Shown here: one piece after another, positions 35,513 to 42,974 of the stretch | Position numbering within the stretch: the stretch's first letter is position 1 | Layout of the letters: each line of letters opens with the position of its first letter | Assembly (NCBI GenBank): GCA_035999765.1 | Contig: CP108521.1 | Coordinates: 3,720,001-3,784,000, forward strand | Direction of reading: 5' to 3' | DNA: 64,000 nucleotides | Source: Streptomyces sp. NBC_01231 | GTDB taxonomy: Bacteria > Actinomycetota > Actinomycetes > Streptomycetales > Streptomycetaceae | Position numbers and translations under genes: made by a program | The notes under the pieces: model-generated | What the model saw: only the letters and a program-made list of their open reading frames with translations | The model's database searches: none | What the model was told of the DNA's origin: nothing

Positions 35513-36406
35513 ATGACCCAAGTACTGGACCGTCCCGTGGAGTTGAAGGTTCCCGCCTCGCCCGCCGCGCGCACGGCCCGCCGCAAGGCGTTCCTGGAGT
35601 GGGTCGCGGTCCACTCCCTCGGTGTCGCGGCCGCGCTCTTCTTCGCCCTGCCCTTCGTGTTCGTCTTCCTGACGTCCCTGATGAGCGACTCGCAGGCACT
35701 CAGCCGGGACCTGATCCCGCACACCTGGGAATGGGCGAACTACCGCAAGGTCTTCGACACCCCCGGCTTCCTCACCTGGTGGAAGAACACGCTGATCTAC
35801 GCCGGACTGGGCACGCTCCTGACCGTCGTCTCCTCGGTTCCCGTGGCGTACGCGCTGGCCAAGTTCCGCTTCCGGGGCCGCAATCTGACGCTGATGCTGG
35901 TGATCTCGATGATGATGCTGCCTCCGCAGGTGGTCGTCATCCCGATGTACCTGTTCTGGGCGAAGCAGCTGGACCTGTCCGGCACCCTGTGGCCGATGAT
36001 CATCCCGCTGGCGTTCGGTGACGCGTTCTCGATCTTCCTGCTCCGCCAGTTCCTCATGACCATCCCCAACGAGTACGTGGACGCGGCCAAGGTGGACGGC
36101 TGCGGTGACCTGCGGACCCTGCTGAGGGTCATCCTGCCGATGGCGAAGCCCGGCATCGCCGCCATCGCCCTCTTCCAGTTCTTCAACGCCTGGAACGACT
36201 ACTTCGGCCCGCAGATCTACGCCTCGGAGAACCCGGGCGCCTGGACCCTCTCCTACGGCCTGGAGTCGTTCAAGGGCGCCCACCACACCGACTGGAACCT
36301 CACCATGGCCGCGACCGTGCTGGTCCTGGCTCCTGTGCTCCTCGTGTTCTTCTTCGCCCAGAAGGCGTTCGTCGAAGGCGTCACTCTCACCGGCGTAAAG
36401 GGTTGA
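35513..36406 (+). CDS. csnG: sugar ABC transporter permease
   Basis: A 297-residue MalG-type permease with six helices; the EAA-type loop reads DAAKVDGCGDLRTLLRVILP. ATG 35513 is one base after the csnF stop; an in-frame GTG at 35504 would overlap csnF. It completes the CsnEFG importer. Confidence 0.92.
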   Translation: MTQVLDRPVELKVPASPAARTARRKAFLEWVAVHSLGVAAALFFALPFVFVFLTSLMSDSQALSRDLIPHTWEWANYRKVFDTPGFLTWWKNTLIYAGLGTLLTVVSSVPVAYALAKFRFRGRNLTLMLVISMMMLPPQVVVIPMYLFWAKQLDLSGTLWPMIIPLAFGDAFSIFLLRQFLMTIPNEYVDAAKVDGCGDLRTLLRVILPMAKPGIAAIALFQFFNAWNDYFGPQIYASENPGAWTLSYGLESFKGAHHTDWNLTMAATVLVLAPVLLVFFFAQKAFVEGVTLTGVKG

Positions 36407-36426
36407 TCCACACATGCTGCGTCTAC

Positions 36427-36452
36427 CCGGGGGCCAACCCCCGGACCCCCGG
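36427..36452 (+). repeat. intra-operon hairpin repeat
   Basis: CCGGGGG-CCAA-CCCCCGG (36427-36444) followed by ACCCCCGG, a form of GC-rich palindrome that recurs in Streptomyces intergenic DNA. It lies between csnG and csnH and could attenuate transcription or stabilise the upstream transporter mRNA. Confidence 0.6.
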
Positions 36453-36499
36453 CCGATGAAGAGCTACGCCACCGGCGCCTGGAAGCGAGGGAACTCTCA

Positions 36500-37765
36500 G
36501 TGAAACTCACCGTGGTCGGCGGAGGATCGACCTACACCCCCGAACTCATCGACGGTTTCGCGCGGTTGCGGGACACCCTGCCGATAGAGGAACTGGTCCT
36601 GGTCGACCCGGCAGCCGAACGCCTTGAGCTGGTCGGCGGACTGGCGCGGCGCATCTTCGCCAAGCAGGGGCACCCCGGGCGGATCGTCACGACCGACGAC
36701 CTGGACAAGGGCGTCGAGGGCGCCGACGCCGTCCTGCTCCAACTGCGTGTCGGGGGCCAGGCAGCGCGTCAGCAGGACGAGACCTGGCCGCTGGAGTGCG
36801 GCTGCGTCGGCCAGGAGACGACCGGTGCGGGCGGCCTCGCCAAGGCACTGCGCACGGTCCCGGTGGTCCTGGACATCGCCGAACGCGTCCGCCGCACCAA
36901 CCCGAACGCCTGGATCATCGACTTCACCAACCCGGTCGGCATCGTCACCCGGGCCCTGCTCCAGGCGGGCCACAAGGCGGTCGGCCTGTGCAACGTGGCG
37001 ATCGGCTTCCAGCGGAAGTTCGCGGGCATGCTCGGTGTGGCGCCCGCCGACGTCCACCTCGACCACGTGGGCCTCAACCACCTCACCTGGGAGACGGGCG
37101 TGCGCCTCGGCGGCCCCGAGGGCAAGGACGTCCTGCCCGAACTCCTCACCGCCCACGGCACGGACATCGCCGGGGACCTGCACCTCCCGCGGCCCCTCCT
37201 GGACCGTCTGGGCGTGGTCCCGTCGTACTACCTGCGCTACTACTACGCGCACGACGAGGTGGTGCGGGAGCTGCGCACCAAGCCGTCCCGTGCGGCGGAA
37301 GTGGCCGCCATGGAACGGGAGTTGCTGGACCTGTACGCGGACCCGGCGCTCGACGAGAAGCCGGAGCTGCTGGCCCGGCGCGGCGGCGCCTTCTACTCGG
37401 AGGCGGCCGTGGACCTGACCGCTTCCCTGCTCGGCAAGGGCGGCAGCCCCTACCAGGTGGTGAACGCGTACAACCGGGGCACTCTGCCCTTCCTGCCGGA
37501 CGACGCGGTGATCGAGGTACAGGCGGCCGTGGGCCCCAAGGGTCCGACCCCGCTGTTCGTGCCGTCCGTGGACCCCCTGTACGCCGGTCTGATGGCCAGC
37601 GTGACGACGTACGAGGACCTGGCTCTGCGAGCCGCCCTGCACGGCGGTCGCGACCGGGTCTTCCGGGCCCTCCTCGCCCACCCGCTCGTCGGCCAGTACG
37701 CGTACGCCGAATCCCTCACCGACCAGCTGATCGCACACAACCGGGAGCACCTCGCGTGGGCCTGA
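36500..37765 (+). CDS. csnH: GH4-family 6-phospho-glycosidase
   Basis: A 421-residue NAD- and metal-dependent glycosidase. The NAD-binding motif VVGGGSTYTPELI opens the protein; VGLCNVAIGFQRK carries the metal-binding Cys and LNHLTWETG the His; ADAVLLQLRVGGQAARQQDE is a family block. In the csn operon it should cleave phosphorylated chitosan-derived disaccharides inside the cell. The exact substrate (6-phospho-glucosaminide) is inferred from its neighbours. Confidence 0.9.
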   Translation: MKLTVVGGGSTYTPELIDGFARLRDTLPIEELVLVDPAAERLELVGGLARRIFAKQGHPGRIVTTDDLDKGVEGADAVLLQLRVGGQAARQQDETWPLECGCVGQETTGAGGLAKALRTVPVVLDIAERVRRTNPNAWIIDFTNPVGIVTRALLQAGHKAVGLCNVAIGFQRKFAGMLGVAPADVHLDHVGLNHLTWETGVRLGGPEGKDVLPELLTAHGTDIAGDLHLPRPLLDRLGVVPSYYLRYYYAHDEVVRELRTKPSRAAEVAAMERELLDLYADPALDEKPELLARRGGAFYSEAAVDLTASLLGKGGSPYQVVNAYNRGTLPFLPDDAVIEVQAAVGPKGPTPLFVPSVDPLYAGLMASVTTYEDLALRAALHGGRDRVFRALLAHPLVGQYAYAESLTDQLIAHNREHLAWA

Positions 37766-38745
37766 CCGCAAGTGTCCTCGCCGTCGACGCGGGCAACAGC
37801 AAGACCGACGTCGCGGTCGTGGCGGCCGACGGAACCGTCCTCGCCACGGCCCGCGGCGGCGGGTTCCGGCCGCCGGCGGTGGGCGTGGAGACGGCGGTGG
37901 ACAAGGTCGCGGACGCGGTGAAGCGGGCGTTCGCCGCGGCGGGCGTCGAGTCGGCCGACCATGTCTCCGCCTGCCTCGCCAACGCCGACTTCCCCGTGGA
38001 GGAGGAGCAGCTGCGGGCCGCGCTGCACGCGCGCGCGTGGGGGGCACGTACGGAGGTCCGCAACGACACGTTCGCGGTGCTGCGGGCGGGCGTCACCGAG
38101 CCGCGCGGGGTCGCCGTCGTCTGCGGCGCGGGCATCAACTGCGTCGGCATGCGTCCCGACGGCCGCACCGCCCGCTTCCCCGCACTCGGCCGGGTCTCCG
38201 GCGACTGGGGCGGCGGCTGGGGCCTGGCGGAGGAGGCCCTGTGGCACGCCTCCCGCGCGGAGGACGGCCGCGGCGGTCCCACGACGCTGGCGCGGACCCT
38301 CCCCGCCCACTTCGGTCTCCCCTCCATGTACGCGCTCGTCGAGGCCCTGCACCTGGAGCACGTCAAGCCCGCCAGACAGCACGAGTTGACGCCCGTGCTG
38401 TTCGCCACCGCGGTCGACGGTGACCCGGTCGCCCGGTCCATCGTCGACCGGCTGGCCGAGGAGGTCGTCACCATGGCCACGGTGGCGCTGGCACGGCTCG
38501 ATCTGCTGGAGGAGGAGACACCGGTGCTGCTGGGCGGGGGTGTCCTGGCCGCGCGGCATCCCCAGCTCGACGACGGCGTACGGGACCTGCTGGCGGCCCG
38601 GGCCCCGAAGGCGGTCCCGCGCGTGGTGACCGCGCCCCCGGTGCTGGGGGCGGCCCTGCTGGGACTGGACCGTGCGGAAGCACCGGAGGAGACCCACGAG
38701 CGACTGCGGGCGCACTTCGCACACTCCGGCCCGTCCGGCGTTTGA
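37756..38745 (+). CDS. csnK: BadF/BcrA-type glucosamine kinase
   Basis: A 329-residue ASKHA-fold kinase related to eukaryotic N-acetylglucosamine kinase: LAVDAGNSKTDVAVVAADG (phosphate 1), VVCGAGINCVG, GDWGGGWGLAEEAL and the adenosine region VLLGGGVLA. GTG 37756 overlaps csnH by 10 bp. Likely phosphorylates glucosamine or its oligomers after uptake. The final residues GPSGV and stop are encoded by a dispersed Streptomyces repeat, so the C-terminus may differ between strains. Confidence 0.88.
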   Translation: MGLTASVLAVDAGNSKTDVAVVAADGTVLATARGGGFRPPAVGVETAVDKVADAVKRAFAAAGVESADHVSACLANADFPVEEEQLRAALHARAWGARTEVRNDTFAVLRAGVTEPRGVAVVCGAGINCVGMRPDGRTARFPALGRVSGDWGGGWGLAEEALWHASRAEDGRGGPTTLARTLPAHFGLPSMYALVEALHLEHVKPARQHELTPVLFATAVDGDPVARSIVDRLAEEVVTMATVALARLDLLEEETPVLLGGGVLAARHPQLDDGVRDLLAARAPKAVPRVVTAPPVLGAALLGLDRAEAPEETHERLRAHFAHSGPSGV

Positions 38746-38800
38746 AGACGAGGATCTTCAGGCCGAACAGGAGGTCTGGGGGCGGAGCCCCCAGAGCCGC
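38730..38800 (+). repeat. dispersed Streptomyces intergenic repeat with terminator hairpin
   Basis: The CCGTCCGGCGTTTGAAGACGAG block and TCTGGGGGC-GGA-GCCCCCAGA hairpin (38775-38795, 9-bp perfect stem) match, from memory, a repeat common between genes in Streptomyces genomes. It supplies the csnK stop codon and probably terminates the csn operon. Confidence 0.7.
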
Positions 38801-39013
38801 GCGCCACAACGCACCTGAACACACCCACCTCCGGGCGGAACCGAACAGATTCCCACGGCGTATTCATGGGCAAGGGGTGGTGAAGGGGGCGCGGTCAAGT
38901 CGCCGGCAGGCATTCCGCACTGCGATCCGATCAAGATCCAGCCAAGGCCGATGCGGATGTCAGTCCCGCCAGCGATACTTGCGGCGACGGATGACCATGG
39001 GGGAGGTCAAACA

Positions 39014-40495
39014 GTGACACACCCGCCGAAGAGCAGCGCGGCGCCACCACCGGCACCGGGCGTGCCCACGATCCCGGCGGTGCCACCGCAGCCGACGCCG
39101 CCGGGTGGCCCGGCCCAGTACACCCGGCCCGGCCCGCCGGGCGGCCCCGGCCTGCCGCTTCCCCCCGCACCTCTGCAGGCACGGCGTACCGCGTTCGCCG
39201 AGGGAGCCGACCGCCTGCGCGCCGCCGCCACCACCGAACCGGGCCGGCTGCGCATCATCGGCGCCCTCCTCGCGCTCCTCGTCGTGGCCTTCGGCTCCGT
39301 CACCGCCTGGCAGACGGCCGAACGGTCGGCGGCCGCCGACGACGTCCTCAACAACAGCCAGCCGCTCAGTTCCTCCGCGGCCGACATCTACCGCTCGCTC
39401 GCCGACGCCAACACCGCCGCCTCCAGCGGCTTCCTGGCCGGCGGCCAGGAGACGGCGGCCTCCCGCGAGCGGTACGAGAAGGACATAGACAACGCCGCCG
39501 AGGGCCTCGTCGAGGCCGCCACCAACTCCGACCCCAAGTCCCCCGCGGCGGCGACCGTGGCCGATCTGAACCGGCTGCTGCCCGAGTACAAGGGCCTGGT
39601 GGAGCGCGCCCGGACGTACAACCGGCAGGGCTTCCCGGTCGGCGGCGCGTATCTGCGGTACGCCAACGAGAAGATGCAGAAGGAGATGCTCCCGAAGGCG
39701 GAGGATCTCTACACCAAGGAGAACCAGCGGCTGCGCGCCGACTACGAGGACGCCACGCCCTACCCGTGGGCGGCGATCGGCCTCGGCGTCCTCGCGCTCG
39801 CCGGTCTCGCCTGGGCCCAGCACCGCAACTACCGGCGCACGAACCGGGTGTTGAACCACGGCCTGGTCGCCGCCACGGCCACCGCCACCGTGGTGCTGCT
39901 CTGGCTGGTCGTCGGCCACAGCGTCGCGCGCGCCGACCTCAACGCCTCCTACGACGACGGCGTCCGCTCGCTGAACGTGCTGCACGACGCCCGGATCGCC
40001 TCCCTCAAGGCCCGCGGCAACGAGAACCTGACGCTGGTGGCCCGCGGCGCCGAGACCAAGAAGGTGGGCGACGAGAGCGTCGACGCCTACGACTACGACT
40101 TCAAGAGCAACATGGCCACCCTCGGCAAGGGCCTCGCCGAGGCGGAGAAGCTCGCCGACGACGCGACCGGCGAGCAGCCGGTCACTCAGGCCGTCGGCAA
40201 CATGCAGGAGTGGAAGAAGCGCCACGGCGCGGCCCGCGCGGACGACGAGAACGGCAACTACGCGGGCGCGCTGGCCAGGGTGATCGGCCCCAAGGGAGCG
40301 ACCGGCGAGTGCTTCGACAGCGTCGACGCCAATCTCGCCAAGGCGATCGACCACGAGACGACCCAGTTCGAGCAGACAGCAGGTGACGGTCTGAGCGCGA
40401 TGACCGGGCTGTCGGTGGGCGCCGCCGTCCTCGCGGTCCTGGGTGCCGCCGGCGCGGTGCTGGGCATCGGGCGCAGACTTTCGGAGTACCGGTGA
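39014..40495 (+). CDS. GlnX-like membrane sensor protein
   Basis: A 493-residue membrane protein without a kinase domain. A Pro-rich cytoplasmic N-terminus (about 70 residues) precedes transmembrane helix 1 (IIGALLALLVVAFGSVTAW); then come a four-helix extracellular sensor (about residues 110-255), helix 2 and helix 3 around AAIGLGVLALAGLAWAQ and ATATVVLLWLVVGHSV, a second helical extracellular domain, and a last helix near the C-terminus. This double four-helix arrangement next to a binding protein and PknG matches GlnX of mycobacteria. GTG 39014 has GGGAGG seven bases upstream. It probably transmits ligand state of the neighbouring binding protein to the kinase. Confidence 0.75.
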   Translation: MTHPPKSSAAPPPAPGVPTIPAVPPQPTPPGGPAQYTRPGPPGGPGLPLPPAPLQARRTAFAEGADRLRAAATTEPGRLRIIGALLALLVVAFGSVTAWQTAERSAAADDVLNNSQPLSSSAADIYRSLADANTAASSGFLAGGQETAASRERYEKDIDNAAEGLVEAATNSDPKSPAAATVADLNRLLPEYKGLVERARTYNRQGFPVGGAYLRYANEKMQKEMLPKAEDLYTKENQRLRADYEDATPYPWAAIGLGVLALAGLAWAQHRNYRRTNRVLNHGLVAATATATVVLLWLVVGHSVARADLNASYDDGVRSLNVLHDARIASLKARGNENLTLVARGAETKKVGDESVDAYDYDFKSNMATLGKGLAEAEKLADDATGEQPVTQAVGNMQEWKKRHGAARADDENGNYAGALARVIGPKGATGECFDSVDANLAKAIDHETTQFEQTAGDGLSAMTGLSVGAAVLAVLGAAGAVLGIGRRLSEYR

Positions 40496-40509
40496 AAGGG
40501 GGCGTGACG

Positions 40510-41568
40510 ATGCAAGGACGACGACTGCGGGCCCGCCTGAAGGGCTGGGGCGGTGTGGGGGCGATGGCTGTCGTGTGCGCCGTCGCGCTGGCCTTCGCGC
40601 TGCTGCTGCCGCTGGCCCAGCCGCGTGACGGCGGCACCGGCACCGGTGGATCGGGCCTCGCCCGGGTCACGCAGGCGAGCGCCGAAGAGGGCTGCACCAC
40701 ACCGGCGATGCGGAACGCGCCGGAGAAGCAGACCCTGTCCCCCTCGGGCGCCGACGGCAAGACCATCGAGGCGATCAAAAGCCGTACGGGTGAGAAGCGC
40801 AAGCTGATCGTCGGTGTCGACCAGAACAGCTACCGCTGGGGCTACCGCGACCCCAACAGCGCCGGCACCGGCGACCTGGAGGGCTTCGACATCGACCTGG
40901 TCCACCGGATCGCCAAGGACATCCTCGGCGACGAGAACGACGTCCAGTTCAAGGCCATCCCCACCGACCAGCGCATCCCCGCCATCCAGGACGGCCGTGT
41001 CGACATGGTCGTCCGCACGATGACCATCAACTGCGCCCGCCTGTCGGATGTCGCCTTCTCCGCCCCCTACTTCGAGACCGGCCAGCAGGTACTCGCCCCC
41101 AAGTCCTCGTCGATCACGGGGTACGACGACTCGCTCGCGAAGAAGAAGATCTGCACCGCGACCGGCTCCACCGCCAACACCAAGCTGACCGACGACCAGA
41201 AGGCGGGCAAGCTCGTCTCCTCGGCGGACCTGAGGACCACCGTCCCCAACCAACTCGACTGTCTCGTCAGGCTGCAGCTCGGTGAGGTCGACGCGGTGGT
41301 CACCGACGGGGCGCTCGCCGCGAGCCAGGCCGCGCAGGACCCCACGGTCGAGCTGAAGGGGGACCCGTTCACCGTCGAGTACTACGGCGTGGCGATGAAG
41401 AAGGACGCCGACGACCTGGTACGCCGGGTCAACCAGATACTGGTGGACTACCGCCAGGACAAGACGAACGGCTGGCAGGCGTCGTACGACAGGTGGCTGT
41501 CGGCGACACTGGAGAAGGACTCCTCGACCTCGGAGCCACCGACACCGCAGTACCTGCGCACGAGCTGA
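40510..41568 (+). CDS. GlnH-like amino-acid binding protein
   Basis: A 352-residue family 3 solute-binding protein specific for polar amino acids (probably Glu, Asp or Gln). After a signal-anchor helix (VVCAVALAFALLLPLA) come the ligand motifs LIVGVDQNSYRWGY, LEGFDIDLVHRIAKDIL, VVRTMTINCARLSDVAFSAP and VTDGALAASQ. There is no lipobox cysteine, so it may stay membrane-anchored by its N-terminus. ATG 40510 follows AAAGGGGG; the GTG at 40492 overlaps the sensor stop. No ABC permease is linked, so it serves sensing, as with GlnH of the mycobacterial PknG operon. Confidence 0.85.
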   Translation: MQGRRLRARLKGWGGVGAMAVVCAVALAFALLLPLAQPRDGGTGTGGSGLARVTQASAEEGCTTPAMRNAPEKQTLSPSGADGKTIEAIKSRTGEKRKLIVGVDQNSYRWGYRDPNSAGTGDLEGFDIDLVHRIAKDILGDENDVQFKAIPTDQRIPAIQDGRVDMVVRTMTINCARLSDVAFSAPYFETGQQVLAPKSSSITGYDDSLAKKKICTATGSTANTKLTDDQKAGKLVSSADLRTTVPNQLDCLVRLQLGEVDAVVTDGALAASQAAQDPTVELKGDPFTVEYYGVAMKKDADDLVRRVNQILVDYRQDKTNGWQASYDRWLSATLEKDSSTSEPPTPQYLRTS

Positions 41569-41639
41569 CGGTCATCACCATCTCACTCCCACGGACACTC
41601 TGAACCACTGACGGAACACAACGCAGCGAGAGGTGATCG

Positions 41640-42974
41640 ATGGGCGTCACGGACCCCGCCGGGCCGGTGATGGACCGGGACGAGGTGGACCGTGCGCTGG
41701 CGCGGCTCGGCGCGGAGCACGAGGCGATCGAGACCTCGCTCCTCGCCCTGCAGGACCACGCGGGCCGCAGACTCCTGGAGGGCGCCGACCTCACCGGTGT
41801 CACCAAGGAGCGCTGGACGGGCGCGGAGGCGTCGATCACGCTGCTGTGGGCGTACTTCGACGCGTACACGGACGCGTTGCGGGCCGGCCGCGAGATCCGG
41901 TCCCGGCGCCGCTGGTCCAGCCGCGAGGACCTGGTCGAGCTGACCGAACTACTGCGCGGCGAGGCCGTCACGGTCGCGGGTTCGGCCACCGCGACCGCCA
42001 ACGCGCCCACGCTGCACGGCGGTCCGGGCAAGCTCAGCGAGCGTTTCTCGCTGGTCACGCTCGTGGACCGGATGAACGAGCTGTACGCGACCTCGCTCGA
42101 CATGGTGGTCGCCGCGGACGCGGTGTGGTCGGCGCTGCCCGCCCGGATCGACCTGTTGGCCGCGGAACTCCAGCGCACCCGTCGGCTCGCGCACTCGGTC
42201 GGCGTGCGCCCGGGCGAGCACCCGGCCGGCGACGACCTGGAGCGGATCACCCGCACACTGACCCGACTGCGCGAGCAGGTGATCTCCGACCCGCTGGCGT
42301 TCTGGGTGCCGGCGCCGGGCAGTTCGGCCCCGGGCGGCGGCAAACCGGACACCACGGTCTACGACCGGGAGGCCCGCGCCCTGGAGGACGTGCGCCGGGA
42401 GATCGACGCCGTGCTCACGGTCCGGCAGGACGCCGAGGCCCGGCTGGTGAAGCTGCGGGACGTGCTCTCCCGCGCGGACCGCACCCTCGCCGAGGCGCGT
42501 ACCGCGCGCGGAGAGGTCCTGGCGAAGATCGCGGCCACCGAGGTGCCGGTGGTCAGCGGCCCGCCGACCGCGCTGCACGAGCAGCTGTCGACGGCCGCCG
42601 AGTACCGCAGACACGCCCAGTGGCACCGCCTGTCCCCGCTCCTGGACTCCCTGGAGCGGAAGGCGGAGGACGAACTGCTGCGCGCCCGTGAGTCGTTGAC
42701 CGCGGTCACCCAGCCCCTGGCGGTCCGCGCGGAACTGCGCGGCCGCCTCGACGCGTACAAGGCGAAGGTCGCCCGGCACGGCTTCGCGGAGGACCCGTTC
42801 CTGGTGGAGCGGTACGACGCGGCGCGCCGCATGCTGTGGAGCGCGCCCTGCGACCTGCGCGTCGCAGAACAGGCCGTCCTGCGCTACCAGCGGGCGGCCG
42901 TGGAACTGCTCGGCGCCCCGCGGGCGCCCGGTCAGGACGGAACCGAGGACCGAAGGGGGGAGTCGTCGTCATGA
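41640..42974 (+). CDS. uncharacterised helical protein of the kinase cluster
   Basis: A 444-residue soluble protein, mostly alpha-helical, with probable coiled coils at residues 240-330 (DVRREIDAVLTVRQDAEARL and following) and 340-410. No enzymatic motif or membrane helix is visible. The ATG has GAGAGGTGA just upstream, and its stop overlaps the pknG start (ATGA), so it is made together with the kinase. I do not recognise a characterised family. Position suggests an adaptor between membrane sensor and kinase. Confidence 0.75.
   Translation: MGVTDPAGPVMDRDEVDRALARLGAEHEAIETSLLALQDHAGRRLLEGADLTGVTKERWTGAEASITLLWAYFDAYTDALRAGREIRSRRRWSSREDLVELTELLRGEAVTVAGSATATANAPTLHGGPGKLSERFSLVTLVDRMNELYATSLDMVVAADAVWSALPARIDLLAAELQRTRRLAHSVGVRPGEHPAGDDLERITRTLTRLREQVISDPLAFWVPAPGSSAPGGGKPDTTVYDREARALEDVRREIDAVLTVRQDAEARLVKLRDVLSRADRTLAEARTARGEVLAKIAATEVPVVSGPPTALHEQLSTAAEYRRHAQWHRLSPLLDSLERKAEDELLRARESLTAVTQPLAVRAELRGRLDAYKAKVARHGFAEDPFLVERYDAARRMLWSAPCDLRVAEQAVLRYQRAAVELLGAPRAPGQDGTEDRRGESSS

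Noticed and set aside
38951..40495. Sensor histidine kinase
   Set aside because: No H-box or ATPase domain; only membrane helices and four-helix sensor domains.
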